Assembly: GCA_903847605.1 (NCBI GenBank) | Contig: CAINED010000024.1 | Span: 1 to 64,000, forward strand | Length of the DNA stretch: 64,000 bases | Source: an uncultured Hyphomicrobiales bacterium | Lineage (GTDB): Bacteria > Pseudomonadota > Alphaproteobacteria > Rhizobiales > Beijerinckiaceae | Direction of reading: 5' to 3' | Part shown: positions 8,051 through 16,499 of the stretch, piece after piece | Position numbering within the stretch: the stretch's first letter is position 1 | Layout of the letters: every line of letters starts with the position of its first letter | Program-made: the position numbers and the translations under genes | The notes under the pieces: generated by a model | Told to the model about the DNA's origin: nothing | The model's database searches: none | Seen by the model: only the letters and a program-made list of their open reading frames with translations

Positions 8051-8995
8051 TCAGGGCGCGAGAATGTCGATCATGCCTTTCACGTCGTCCGGCTTGGCGG
8101 GCTTTTCAAGAAACTTGAATTCGAGCGCCTGCTGCAGCGAACGCTCGAGATCGTTGATCTTCGCCATCTGCATGTTCGCCTTCGGGTGAAACTTGTCGCG
8201 CACGGTACGCGCCGTCGCGACATCGACACTGCCGTAGGGCGCATAAATCTCCAGCGCCTTGTCGTCGGCATAGGCGAAATCGAGCGACTTCTGCAGCGCG
8301 CGATGGAAACGCACAAGCAGATCGCGCTTGCCGTTGAGGACATTCGCACTCGTCACATGCACACGCGTCGTCTGGTTCTGCAAGGAGGGCACTTCGAGCC
8401 CGGTAAAGACGATGCGCAATTCGCCCTTGGTCAGGCGGTCGAGGTTGAAGGGCGGCACCGCCCAGCCTGCATCGATCTGCTTTGACATCGTCATCGTGTA
8501 GGAGGTCGGCGGCGTCCCCGACGGCACGACCTTGGCATTGACGCCGAAATGCTTCAGCGCCTCCATGACGATGAGATGCGTGGACGATCCCTGTTGCGAG
8601 AAGCCGACGGATTTGCCGGCGAGATCCTTCACACTCTTGATTTCGCTGTCGCTGCGCACATACCAGAAGACCTCGGGCGTGCCGGTCATCGATGCGCCGG
8701 TGATGCGGATCGGCGCGCCTTTCACATAGCTGCCGATCGTGCCGAGAATGCCGTTGGCGATGGCGAGATCGACGCTGCCCGACAGCACCGCCTGCACGGT
8801 CTCCGCCCCGCCGCGCGTATAGAGCGGATCGATGTCGATGCCCTCGGCTTTGAAGAATCCGGCCTTCTCCCCAATGTAGGCGATGCCCGTCTCCCAGGCG
8901 CCTTTTTGAGGCACGGCGAGCTTGAAGACTTCCGCCTGCGCGCTGCCCGTGAAGACCATCGCGGCGAAGGCCGCCGAAACCATGGCGTTTTTCAT
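8051..8995 (-). CDS. ABC importer periplasmic binding protein (NMT1/SsuA family)
   Basis: A 314-residue secreted solute-binding protein. The signal peptide spans about residues 1-21 and ends in GSAQA before EVFKLAVPQKG. The family fold is indicated by GIAYIGEKAGFFKAEGIDID, ETVQAVLSGSVDLAIANG and KDLAGKSVGFSQQGSS. Relatives bind sulfonates, taurine, pyrimidine precursors, phthalate and other small organic anions, so the ligand cannot be fixed. It begins the transporter operon and has a strong GAGGAGGGA Shine-Dalgarno. Its location next to a catabolic cluster suggests uptake of the growth substrate. Confidence 0.9.
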   Translation of the reverse strand: MKNAMVSAAFAAMVFTGSAQAEVFKLAVPQKGAWETGIAYIGEKAGFFKAEGIDIDPLYTRGGAETVQAVLSGSVDLAIANGILGTIGSYVKGAPIRITGASMTGTPEVFWYVRSDSEIKSVKDLAGKSVGFSQQGSSTHLIVMEALKHFGVNAKVVPSGTPPTSYTMTMSKQIDAGWAVPPFNLDRLTKGELRIVFTGLEVPSLQNQTTRVHVTSANVLNGKRDLLVRFHRALQKSLDFAYADDKALEIYAPYGSVDVATARTVRDKFHPKANMQMAKINDLERSLQQALEFKFLEKPAKPDDVKGMIDILAP

Positions 8996-9108
8996 GCAGT
9001 TTCCCTCCTCGATCCCCTCGTCACGCCGGTCGCTGCCGGCGCATTTTTCCCTCGCGGCAAGCTAGCCCATCGTCCCCAGCCCCGCAAATAGGCAATACCC
9101 GCAAAGGC

Positions 9109-9483
9109 TTATTTTTGTCCCGGCAAATCCCGGTCGAGGCCCTTGGCGGAAAGTTCAGCAAGATAGGCCTTGAAGCGCGCCGCACGGTTCGCGCCGAGAT
9201 CGTGGAGATAGGCCCAGGCATAGATGCCGGTATCGTGCCCGTCGTCGAACCGCAGCCGTATCGCGTAATTACCGACAGGCTCCACGCCGACGATCAGCAC
9301 GTTGCGTTTGCCGCCGACCGTCTTGCGCTCTGCCTCCGTATGGCCGCGCACTTCGGCCGATGGGCTTTGCACACGCAGGAGTTCGGCGTCGATCTCGTAG
9401 GCACCGGCTTCGCCGAAAGCGATCTTCAACATTCGCTTGTCCGGCGACAGGCGGATTTCCGTCGGCCAGATATCCTGAGCCAT
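9109..9483 (-). CDS. DUF971 / GBBH-like N-terminal domain protein
   Basis: A 124-residue protein made of the domain found at the N-terminus of gamma-butyrobetaine hydroxylases (DUF971). It shows the opening WPTEIRLSPDKRMLKIAF and the characteristic YAIRLRFDDGHDTGIYAWAYLHDLG. Stand-alone members are widespread in proteobacteria and have been linked to iron-sulfur cluster functions through relatives such as the P-loop scaffold fusions; that link is family knowledge, not evidence here. It starts two bases after the cupin gene ends and probably belongs to that transcript. Confidence 0.85.
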   Translation of the reverse strand: MAQDIWPTEIRLSPDKRMLKIAFGEAGAYEIDAELLRVQSPSAEVRGHTEAERKTVGGKRNVLIVGVEPVGNYAIRLRFDDGHDTGIYAWAYLHDLGANRAARFKAYLAELSAKGLDRDLPGQK

Positions 9484-9485
9484 TT

Positions 9486-10034
9486 TCAGGGTTCCTGCGA
9501 GTCGATCAGCACGAAGGCGATGCGGCAGAAGTCCTTGCTGCGGTTGATCCAGGCATGGTTCGTCGCCTGCTGGATCACGACATCGCCAGCCTTCAGATGC
9601 ACTTCCTCACCTTCGTCCACCAGCATGTCGATTTCCCCGTGCAGAACGATGGCGTAGTCGATGGAGCGCGTCGCATGCATCAGCGGATGCGTCGCTGGCA
9701 TGTGGCGCTTCGGCGTGCCCTCGCCATGCTGGGAGGAGTGGTAATCCTTCGGTAAAGCCTCGATCTCGGGCGTGATGGGCGGAATGTCCACAATGCGGAA
9801 GATCGAACCGCCCTTCGCCGGCGCGATCGGCAATTCCACGGTGCCGCGATCCGTATCGCCGCCGACTTCGGCCGGCATTTCCTTCGTTGACCAGACAAGG
9901 CGCGAGACCGTGCCGCGCTGCGGGCGCACGCGCTTGTGCGGGTTCGGCCCGTCGAACAGAATCTTCGCCTTGCCGTCCTTGTCGACGACCGTGACGACGC
10001 GCCTGATATCGTCGGTGAGAGTAAGTCCGCTCAT
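9486..10034 (-). CDS. Cupin-domain protein
   Basis: A 182-residue protein whose C-terminal half is a single cupin barrel. The metal-binding style motif is HATRSIDYAIVLHGEIDMLVDEGEEVHLKAGDVV (core SIDYAIVLHGE), followed by QQATNHAWINRS. The second-motif histidine is visible, but the classical GxHxH of motif 1 is weak, so metal binding is uncertain. Homologues occur next to ring-cleaving or hydrolytic enzymes in aromatic catabolism. ATG 10034 is used; a GTG three codons upstream overlaps the esterase gene. It could be a dioxygenase, an isomerase or a binding protein. Confidence 0.75.
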   Translation of the reverse strand: MSGLTLTDDIRRVVTVVDKDGKAKILFDGPNPHKRVRPQRGTVSRLVWSTKEMPAEVGGDTDRGTVELPIAPAKGGSIFRIVDIPPITPEIEALPKDYHSSQHGEGTPKRHMPATHPLMHATRSIDYAIVLHGEIDMLVDEGEEVHLKAGDVVIQQATNHAWINRSKDFCRIAFVLIDSQEP

Positions 10035-10035
10035 C

Positions 10036-10911
10036 TCAGCCACCCACGCACTGACGCACGAAGCCGAGGGTGAACTTCGCGAAATCGTCGTCCGACGTAC
10101 CCATGCTCGACACCGTCGAGAAATGATTGTGTCCGTCGGCGCAACGGATCGAGGGGCACGTGCTGGAACGCGCGACGAGCGCTTTTGCCATCTCGAACGC
10201 CGGCGTGATCAGGTTCGGCGGATCGTATTCGGCGACGCTGATGCAGATGGGTATCTTGCTGTCCTTCACATAGTTCAGCGCGGAGCGCCGGTCGGCCACG
10301 CTGTCGTCATCGCCGTAATAGGCGACGAAATTGCCGGGCTTGGGCCCCTTCAGCATCGTGTAGGGGCCGCTCGAGAGAAGTCCGCCCTTCACGTGCTGCT
10401 CGCCCTTGATGTCCGGATCGAACAGGTAGGTCGCGACATGCGCCGCGCCCGCCGAATGACCCATGATCACGATCTTGTCGGGATCGCCGCCGAATTCCTT
10501 CGCATGCGCCTTCGTCCAGTTGACGGCGCTTTCGATATCCTTCGAGGCCAGCGGCCACTTGGCTTCCGGCGCGAGGCGGTAATTCGCGATGACACAGACC
10601 ATGCCGTCATGCGCCGCGGCCGCGCCGATATTGCCGTAATAGAGATCGTCCGAGCGCTTGTCGCCGCCGACGAAACCGCCGCCGGGAATATAGACGAACA
10701 CCGGTTTCCCCTGCCCGCCATCCTTCCAGTACACGTCGAGCTTCTGGCGCGCATGATCGCCATAGGTGGCGTCGAGCTTCGTCGAGACGCCCTTCATCAC
10801 GCCCACCAGCATGGGCGCGTAGAGTTCTCTGATCTTCGCCGAGTTTTCCGGCGCGGCGTTCTGGCCGAGCGTAGGAATGATCTTGCGGATGTGATCGGGC
10901 AGACTGCTCAT
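10036..10911 (-). CDS. Alpha/beta hydrolase of the esterase/formamidase type
   Basis: A 291-residue cytoplasmic hydrolase. The oxyanion loop IPGGGFVGGDK replaces the usual HGGG by PGGG. The nucleophile is in MGHSAGAAH, and the histidine probably lies in DGHNHFST near the C-terminus. Families with this layout include hormone-sensitive-lipase-like esterases and arylformamidase-type enzymes. ATG 10911 is chosen because GAGGAA lies ten bases upstream and because the longer in-frame opening would run into the palindromic repeat at 10950. It precedes the cupin by one base. The likely job is hydrolysis of an ester or amide intermediate of the catabolic pathway. Confidence 0.82.
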   Translation of the reverse strand: MSSLPDHIRKIIPTLGQNAAPENSAKIRELYAPMLVGVMKGVSTKLDATYGDHARQKLDVYWKDGGQGKPVFVYIPGGGFVGGDKRSDDLYYGNIGAAAAHDGMVCVIANYRLAPEAKWPLASKDIESAVNWTKAHAKEFGGDPDKIVIMGHSAGAAHVATYLFDPDIKGEQHVKGGLLSSGPYTMLKGPKPGNFVAYYGDDDSVADRRSALNYVKDSKIPICISVAEYDPPNLITPAFEMAKALVARSSTCPSIRCADGHNHFSTVSSMGTSDDDFAKFTLGFVRQCVGG

Positions 10912-10949
10912 GAATTGTATTTCCTCGTCCTGGTATCTCGTGCGAAGGC

Positions 10950-11086
10950 TTTCGCAGCCCCTCATCCGCCCTTCGGGCACCTTCTCCCCGCAAGCGGGGA
11001 GAAGGGAAGTGCAGCGCCAGTTGACCCCTTCTCCCCATTTATGGGGAGAAGGTGGCGCGTAGCGCCGGATGAGGGGCTGCGCAAAC
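10950..11086. repeat. Intergenic mosaic palindromic repeat, two facing copies
   Basis: Two copies of the element seen at 118 face each other between the esterase start and the LLM oxidoreductase stop. The left copy has a perfect 12-bp stem at 10980-10991 and 10994-11005 with an AA loop. The right copy has the stem CCTTCTCCCCAT at 11027-11038 and 11041-11052 with a TT loop, and ends in GCGCAAAC like copy 1. Both contain CCCTCATCCG next to a small GC hairpin. Such pairs can form a large cruciform or processed RNA hairpin and may reduce read-through between the two genes. Confidence 0.85.
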
Positions 11087-11098
11087 TCAATTATCTTC

Positions 11099-12262
11099 CT
11101 ACTCTGCTGCTGCTTTGATCGGCTGCGGTAGGCGGTTCTTGAAATAGGGCAGGACTTCCTTCGCGATGGCGATCTGGTTCTCCTGCACCATCTTGTGCGG
11201 CATCGTGCCGAACTGGGTCTTGGTGAGGGATATGCCGAAGCCCGCGAGATCCTGATAGGCGGCGAGCTTCTCGCGCACCGTGTTCGGGCTGCCGACGATG
11301 ACGACGCCCTTGGCGATGATGTCTTCGGCGCTCTGGCGCTGCGACATGAACTGCTTCATCGCGCGCACCCGCTTGACCGAGGCGACCGACGAATAGCCCG
11401 GCGGCGACATCATCACGGGATTGCGCGACAGGAAATCGTTGGCATAGGCCTCCAGATGCGGACGCACGTCGCGCAGCGCCTTCTCGTCGGTTTCCGCGAC
11501 ATAGATCGCGTTCGACCATGCAAGCTGCTCCGGCGCTGCCTGATAGCCAGCCTTGTCGGCCTCCTCGCGATAAAGTTTGAACGTCTGTGCCACGGCGGCA
11601 ATCGGCGCCAGCGTCTGGCAATAGGTATAGCGGTGCTGCGCCGACCACCTGATCGTGTCGAGGGAACCCGACGACGGCGTGAAGATGCGCGGATAGGGCT
11701 CGCTATAGGGCCGCGGCCACGGGTTCACATGCTTGAACTTGTAGAACTTGCCGTTGAACTCGAACGGCCCCGGCTGCGTCCACGCCTTGATGATGAGATC
11801 GTGCGCTTCGTGGAAGCGCGCATGCGATTCAGCCGGGTTGATCCCCATCACATGATATTCCGCGCCAATGCCGCGCACGAAACCGGCGATGAACTTGCCG
11901 CGCATGAGATTGTCGAGCATCGCGAACTCTTCGGCGATGACGAGCGGATTGTTCACCAGCGGCAACGCGCGGCCGAGCACGGCGAGATCGGCGTTCTTCA
12001 AACGTCGCGCCAGCGCGCCGGCCAACACGCCCGGCACCGGCATCATGCCGTAAGCGGTCTGATGATGCTCGTTGACGGCAATGCCGTCGAAGCCGAGTTC
12101 GTCGGCGAATTCGAGCTGGTCGAGATATTCGTGATAGAGGTCAGCGCCCTTCTTCGGATCGTAGAAGGAATTGGAATAGGTCACCCAGGACGTGCCCTGC
12201 CGGCGGATCTCGTCGAGATTGGCGTGGGCATAGGGCATCAGGTGGAAGTTGAAGATCTTCAT
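11099..12262 (-). CDS. LLM-class flavin-dependent oxidoreductase
   Basis: A 387-residue bacterial-luciferase-like enzyme using FMN or F420, acting as a monooxygenase or dehydrogenase. The N-terminal strand (MKIFNFHLMPYAH), the NEHHQTAYGMMP segment, and the EEFAMLDNLMRGKFIAGFVRG barrel region are typical. A C-terminal VIVGSPNTVREKL is the usual cofactor-side motif. The ATG overlaps the stop of the preceding hydrolase as ATGA, so the two are coupled. A partner flavin reductase is not obvious nearby, so reduced flavin may come from elsewhere. A ring or side-chain oxygenation in the catabolic cluster is the most plausible role. Confidence 0.87.
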   Translation of the reverse strand: MKIFNFHLMPYAHANLDEIRRQGTSWVTYSNSFYDPKKGADLYHEYLDQLEFADELGFDGIAVNEHHQTAYGMMPVPGVLAGALARRLKNADLAVLGRALPLVNNPLVIAEEFAMLDNLMRGKFIAGFVRGIGAEYHVMGINPAESHARFHEAHDLIIKAWTQPGPFEFNGKFYKFKHVNPWPRPYSEPYPRIFTPSSGSLDTIRWSAQHRYTYCQTLAPIAAVAQTFKLYREEADKAGYQAAPEQLAWSNAIYVAETDEKALRDVRPHLEAYANDFLSRNPVMMSPPGYSSVASVKRVRAMKQFMSQRQSAEDIIAKGVVIVGSPNTVREKLAAYQDLAGFGISLTKTQFGTMPHKMVQENQIAIAKEVLPYFKNRLPQPIKAAAE

Positions 12263-13050
12263 GCCTCGACCCTTTCTTCGGCCAGGAATTTCGATACGGC
12301 TGCGATGAACGCTTCGGGCTTTTCGATATAGGGCGTGTGGCCGCAATCCCCGATGATCTCGACGCGCGCGCCCTTGATGAGCTTGCCCCATTCATGCGCA
12401 TGAGCGACGGGCACGATCGCATCCTTCGCGCCCCACACGATCAATGTCGGCAGGTCGATGCGATGACACCACCGCCGCAGCGCCGGATCGTGCCAGCGTG
12501 GCGACCATGCAAGCTGCGCAATGACCATCTGGTTGGCGATGCGCGTGTCTTCGCTCTCGGGCGTCAGCTTGTAAACAGCTTCGGCCTCGGCCCTCGCGGC
12601 ATCGGCGAAGCGGTCCTTGATCCCCTGCTCTTCCGTTACGAGAAAGAGATCGACGCCTTCGACGCCGTCGATCTTGAGCCCCGGCGCATCCGCAATCGTC
12701 AGATTCGCAATGCGTCCTTTCGCGCGGATCGCCATATCGGCGGCGATCCAGCCTCCAAGACCGAGGCCGACGAGGCGCACGCCCTGCAGTCCCATCGCAT
12801 CGATCATGTCGAGATAGAAATTCGCCATGTCCGGAACGCCGTCGAGCCATTCGGGTTTGGCAGCGCCGCCGAAACCCGGATGCTCCGGCGCGATCACGTC
12901 ATAGCTTTGCGCCAGCGTGCTCATGTAGTCGCGCCAGCCTTCGGAGGCGTCGTCGCCGCGCAGCAGCAGGAGCGGCGCGCCCTTGCCCGCGCGCATCACC
13001 CGCACAGGCGTGCCGCGCACGTCCATCGTCTTGTATTCGGGATGTGCCAA
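12259..13050 (-). CDS. Alpha/beta hydrolase-fold protein lacking the nucleophile serine
   Basis: A 263-residue alpha/beta hydrolase-fold protein. The elbow reads LVGLGLGGW, with Gly97 where the catalytic serine (GxSxG) is expected. The aspartate (GAKDAIVP) and histidine (GDCGHTPY) of the triad are retained. The oxyanion side is also altered (LLLLRGDDA in place of HG). Start TTG 13050 is chosen because GAGAGG lies seven bases upstream; a TTG at 13065 is the alternative. It is coupled to the LLM oxidoreductase. It may use a different chemistry, as cofactor-free dioxygenases and lyases of this fold do, or act as a binding partner. Confidence 0.8.
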   Translation of the reverse strand: MAHPEYKTMDVRGTPVRVMRAGKGAPLLLLRGDDASEGWRDYMSTLAQSYDVIAPEHPGFGGAAKPEWLDGVPDMANFYLDMIDAMGLQGVRLVGLGLGGWIAADMAIRAKGRIANLTIADAPGLKIDGVEGVDLFLVTEEQGIKDRFADAARAEAEAVYKLTPESEDTRIANQMVIAQLAWSPRWHDPALRRWCHRIDLPTLIVWGAKDAIVPVAHAHEWGKLIKGARVEIIGDCGHTPYIEKPEAFIAAVSKFLAEERVEA

Positions 13051-13095
13051 GTCGAAACCTCTCAATGCTTCATGTCATTGACTATGCCGCCGTGT

Positions 13096-13836
13096 TCAAA
13101 CCCACGGCTGGAAGCGATAGGGACGGCTGGCGCGCTTGCACCAGTTCTCCCAAGCGCGCTCCCACGAATAGGGAGTCAGGATCTTGTTCCACGCGTCGAT
13201 CTCGCCGTCACTCATGAACTTCATCTTGCCCGTCACCTGGCTCATGGCGAGCGCTTCGCGCTGCAGGCGCGCATTCACATCGAGCTGAATGACACGGAAG
13301 ACAGTCTCGCGGATATTGTCGCCGGCGACTGCACAGCCATGCCCGCGCATCAGCGCGACCTTGCCCTGCCCCAGCGTCTTCACGAGATCGCGCCCCATGG
13401 ACATGTTGACGACGAGGAGATCCGTATCGCCGAACTTCTCGTCCGAATCCCAGATCGGCACGTCCTTGCCGATACAGGCGCCCACATGCGCCATCGGCCG
13501 CAGTTTCCAGCCGGTGACCCCATAGGGCAGCACGCTTCCGGTATGCGAATGCACGACGGAATGAATGTCCGGCCGCGCTTCGTAGATCGCGCCGTGAATG
13601 TAGCGTTCGAGATAGGGCTTGCGATCCCCGGCATCGACAGGCGTACCGTCGAGTTCGAAGGTGACGATATCGCCCTCCTCGATCAGGTCCGGTGCGCGGG
13701 CGCGCGACAGCAGATAGCGGTTGGGATTTTCCGGATGCCGCGCGCTGATATGGCCGAAGGAGTCGAGAATCTCTTCGCGCGCCAGAATGCGATTGGCGGT
13801 GACGAGTTCTTCAATAACAGAGTCCAGAGTCGCCAT
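13096..13836 (-). CDS. Class II aldolase/adducin family protein
   Basis: A 246-residue class II aldolase/adducin-domain protein, a fold that uses zinc to cleave or epimerise hydroxy-acids and sugar phosphates. Metal ligands are visible in IHSVVHSHTGSVLP (HxH) and in ALMRGHGCAVAG. The ATG at 13836 has GGAGG five bases upstream, which settles it against a longer in-frame opening. Homologues in aromatic clusters can act as decarboxylases or aldolases on hydroxylated ring fragments. It lies divergent to the SDR at 13997 and upstream of the alpha/beta hydrolase-LLM pair. Confidence 0.85.
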   Translation of the reverse strand: MATLDSVIEELVTANRILAREEILDSFGHISARHPENPNRYLLSRARAPDLIEEGDIVTFELDGTPVDAGDRKPYLERYIHGAIYEARPDIHSVVHSHTGSVLPYGVTGWKLRPMAHVGACIGKDVPIWDSDEKFGDTDLLVVNMSMGRDLVKTLGQGKVALMRGHGCAVAGDNIRETVFRVIQLDVNARLQREALAMSQVTGKMKFMSDGEIDAWNKILTPYSWERAWENWCKRASRPYRFQPWV

Positions 13837-13996
13837 GTTTCCTCCGTCCTGTGGTCGCCGGCGGGAATGATCCCCAAAAGCCGGACGCCGCAGTTTCTTG
13901 GGGCAATGAGTAGCCTGTCCCGGCGAAATTGAATAGGGTCCGGCCACAACAACCGGCCGCCAAGGCTGATGGGATTTTTAGGGCGGGAGGCGCATT
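13837..13996. promoter_or_regulatory. Divergent intergenic region, likely paired promoters
   Basis: These 160 bases separate the minus-strand aldolase gene from the plus-strand SDR gene, so both promoters should lie here. The sequence has two CCGGCC blocks at about 13934 and 13945 and an ATTTTTAGGG tract just before the SDR Shine-Dalgarno. No convincing -35/-10 pair or regulator gene was identified. It is recorded as the only divergent promoter region inside the 3.9-28.7 kb cluster. Confidence 0.4.
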
Positions 13997-14761
13997 GTGG
14001 GCAAGCTGACGGGGAAAACAGCGCTCATCACCGGCGGGGCCGGCATCATCGGCGTCGCGACAGCCAAACGCCTGGCCGCCGATGGCGCCAAAATCGCCCT
14101 CGTCGACCGTGACAGAAGCCAGTTGGAAGAAGCCGAGAGCCAGATCGGCGCAAAGGGCATTTTGAGCATCGTAGCCGACGTGACGAAGTCTGCGGATTGC
14201 GCGCGCTATGCGAGCGATGCGCTGGCAGCGCTCGGCCCCATCGACATATTCTTCAACAACGCCGGCATCGAGGGGGTCGTCTCGCCGGTTACGGAATATC
14301 CCGAGGATGTTTTCGACGACGTTTACGCCGTCAATGTGCGCGGCGTGTTTCTCGGCCTCAAATATGTAATTCCCGTCATGCGCGAAGGCGGCAGCATCAT
14401 CATCACGTCGTCCATTGCGGGCATCCGCGGCGGGCCGAACATGAGCGCCTATGTGATGAGCAAGTTTGCAGTGGTTGGCCTCATGCGGACCGCCGCACAG
14501 GAATGCGCACCGCGCCGCATTCGCGTGAACACCATCCATCCCGGCTTCGTCGAAAGCCGCATGATGCGCAGGCTCGAAATGCAGCGGATCGGCAACCGGA
14601 CGCACGAAGAAATCCAGCAGGAATTTCTCTCCCGCATTCCCCTGGGCCGCTATGTCCAGCCGGAAGAAATCGCCAACGGCGTCGCCTATCTCGCATCGGA
14701 CGACGCGCGGATGGTGACGGGTTCGCAGCATCTCGTCGATGGCGGCACGATGCTGGTTTAG
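13997..14761 (+). CDS. SDR-family NAD(P) oxidoreductase
   Basis: A 254-residue classical short-chain dehydrogenase/reductase. The cofactor loop is TGGAGIIG, followed by VDRDR at the end of strand 2, which suggests NAD. The NNAG motif, the catalytic serine in TSSIAG and YVMSK complete the active site. A C-terminal GSQHLVDGG is typical. The start is GTG with GGGAGG seven bases upstream. It is the only plus-strand gene in the catabolic region and faces the UbiD gene convergently. It probably oxidises an alcohol or dihydrodiol intermediate. Confidence 0.88.
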   Translation: MGKLTGKTALITGGAGIIGVATAKRLAADGAKIALVDRDRSQLEEAESQIGAKGILSIVADVTKSADCARYASDALAALGPIDIFFNNAGIEGVVSPVTEYPEDVFDDVYAVNVRGVFLGLKYVIPVMREGGSIIITSSIAGIRGGPNMSAYVMSKFAVVGLMRTAAQECAPRRIRVNTIHPGFVESRMMRRLEMQRIGNRTHEEIQQEFLSRIPLGRYVQPEEIANGVAYLASDDARMVTGSQHLVDGGTMLV

Positions 14762-14800
14762 CGATGGCGCTTACGTTGTCGTCGCAAACGCCACGCGGGG

Positions 14801-16495
14801 TCAGTCGCCGTCCGGCCTGAATTTCGTCTCGGGCACAAGCCCCGTCCTTTGCCGCGACAGCGATATCCGCCCGTTCTCCATCCACTGCCCCTTGGCAGCG
14901 CGCGCGGCGGCTTCGTCCCATTCGCGATGCCAGTCGCCCAGCGAATAGCCGAACCACGGCGGCTGCGGACGCAGGGCCGGCAATTGAAGCTCTTCCCAGA
15001 TCGTCTTCGCGCGCTCCATATATTCCTTCTTCGGCAGCGCGAGCGGCGGCATATCCGATTTCATCGTCGCGTCGATGAGCAGCGTCGAATCCTCTTCGCC
15101 GCCGTGTTCGCGCTTGGGGCCATGCCCCTGCCCGCGATGCGCCACCGTCTGTACGTCCTCGACCGGATTGGAACGATAGGCCATCGCCCAGAAGATGGCG
15201 TCGGCGTTGTCGGGATCGATGTCGTCGTTCACGGCGATGCAGATCTTTCCGCAATCGCCCTTGAAGAAGGCTGCGCCATAAAGCGCCCGCCAGACTTCCG
15301 TCTTCGGCATCCCCTTCTCGACGACGATCGTCGTGACGCGCAAAAGTCCCGTCAGCGGCTCATGCAGCGCGACGCGCTTCACGCCCTTGATCGAAAGCTG
15401 GTCGCGCAGATGCGCAAGGAAAAGCGGCTCGTAGGCGACCCGCTTGATGACCGAGGATTCGCTCGGCGCGACCTGTGAGATGTAGGACGGAATGACCGCC
15501 TTCTTGCGATGGGTGATCGCCGTCACGCGCATGGGCATGTTGAATTCTTCGAGCGCGACGTGGCCGTGCGACTCGCCGAACGGCGCTTCCGGTTCGACAT
15601 GCTCGGTATCGACAAAGCCCTCGATCACGATCTCTGCTTCTGCCGGCACGATGAGATCGACGGTCTTCGCCCTGACGACATTTATTGGCTCGCCAGCCAG
15701 CCCACCGGCCACGTCGAATTCATCGACGCCGATGGGGAGTTTCTGTGGCCCGAGAAAAGCGACATAAGGCGGGCAACCGACGACGATGGCGACCGGCATT
15801 TCCTTGTCGCCGCGCTTCTGATGCTTGAGATAATGCTGATAACCGCCCGCGCCCCCGACGCGAGTGGCCATACGCACGACGAGCCGATCACACGCTTTCA
15901 GGGCCGCGCGATAGGTGCCCATGTTTTGGACGCCGGTCTCCGGGTCCTTGGTGATGACATTCGTCGCCGTCAGCGTCGGTGCGGAATCGAAGCCCGGTGT
16001 CGAAACGGGAATCGGCAGAGCATCGAGCCCCCTGCCCGGTCCCTGCAATCCCTGGCGCGTCAGGACGACTTCGTGACACGGCGCATTCTCGACGACACGC
16101 GGCTTGATGGGATTTGCAATCGCGTGATCCCATTTTTTCTGGATGTCCTCCACGGGCGCATCCATGCCGACGCTGTAGATTTCGCGATTGGCCGCGATGG
16201 CGCCGACAACCACGGGCATGTCGTACTTCCGCCCGCTCGAGTCGACGATGTTCTCGAAGATGAAGGCCTTGCGATCCTTTTCCGCCATGCCGCCCACGAA
16301 CTGCCAGCGCACGAGCGGATGCAATTCGCTGTCCTTGTCGATGGTGCGCGTGATGCGCTGCAGGAGCCCGCGTCGGTCGAGCTCCGCAATATGCGCGTGC
16401 AGATCGCGATAACCGTGCGCGGGCGCTTGCGCCGCACTGCTTGCCGGCAGCTTCGACACGTCGATTTCGAACATGGGGGCCTTGGGATCGCTCAT
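14801..16495 (-). CDS. UbiD-family decarboxylase
   Basis: A 564-residue prenylated-FMN-dependent reversible decarboxylase of the UbiD/Fdc family. The cofactor and catalytic set is intact: Asn191 and Arg196 in NMGTYR, and Glu303 and Glu308 in PEAPFGE, with the same five-residue spacings as the known Fdc1 active site. The enzyme should remove CO2 from, or add it to, an aromatic or alpha,beta-unsaturated acid. ATG 16495 is used because it starts four bases after the amidohydrolase stop. No UbiX-type prenyltransferase is encoded in the window, so the cofactor must be made elsewhere. It is paired with an ACMSD-like amidohydrolase, itself often a decarboxylase. Confidence 0.9.
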   Translation of the reverse strand: MSDPKAPMFEIDVSKLPASSAAQAPAHGYRDLHAHIAELDRRGLLQRITRTIDKDSELHPLVRWQFVGGMAEKDRKAFIFENIVDSSGRKYDMPVVVGAIAANREIYSVGMDAPVEDIQKKWDHAIANPIKPRVVENAPCHEVVLTRQGLQGPGRGLDALPIPVSTPGFDSAPTLTATNVITKDPETGVQNMGTYRAALKACDRLVVRMATRVGGAGGYQHYLKHQKRGDKEMPVAIVVGCPPYVAFLGPQKLPIGVDEFDVAGGLAGEPINVVRAKTVDLIVPAEAEIVIEGFVDTEHVEPEAPFGESHGHVALEEFNMPMRVTAITHRKKAVIPSYISQVAPSESSVIKRVAYEPLFLAHLRDQLSIKGVKRVALHEPLTGLLRVTTIVVEKGMPKTEVWRALYGAAFFKGDCGKICIAVNDDIDPDNADAIFWAMAYRSNPVEDVQTVAHRGQGHGPKREHGGEEDSTLLIDATMKSDMPPLALPKKEYMERAKTIWEELQLPALRPQPPWFGYSLGDWHREWDEAAARAAKGQWMENGRISLSRQRTGLVPETKFRPDGD

Positions 16496-16499
16496 GGCA

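Noticed and set aside
9024-9048. Hairpin CGCCGG/CCGGCG followed by a T-run, like an intrinsic terminator
   Set aside because: The T-run is on the plus strand, but all nearby genes are on the minus strand, so no transcript would use it.
118-11086. Palindromic repeats as a CRISPR array or attachment sites
   Set aside because: Copies are 10 kb apart or in facing pairs, with no regular spacers and no integrase or tRNA nearby.
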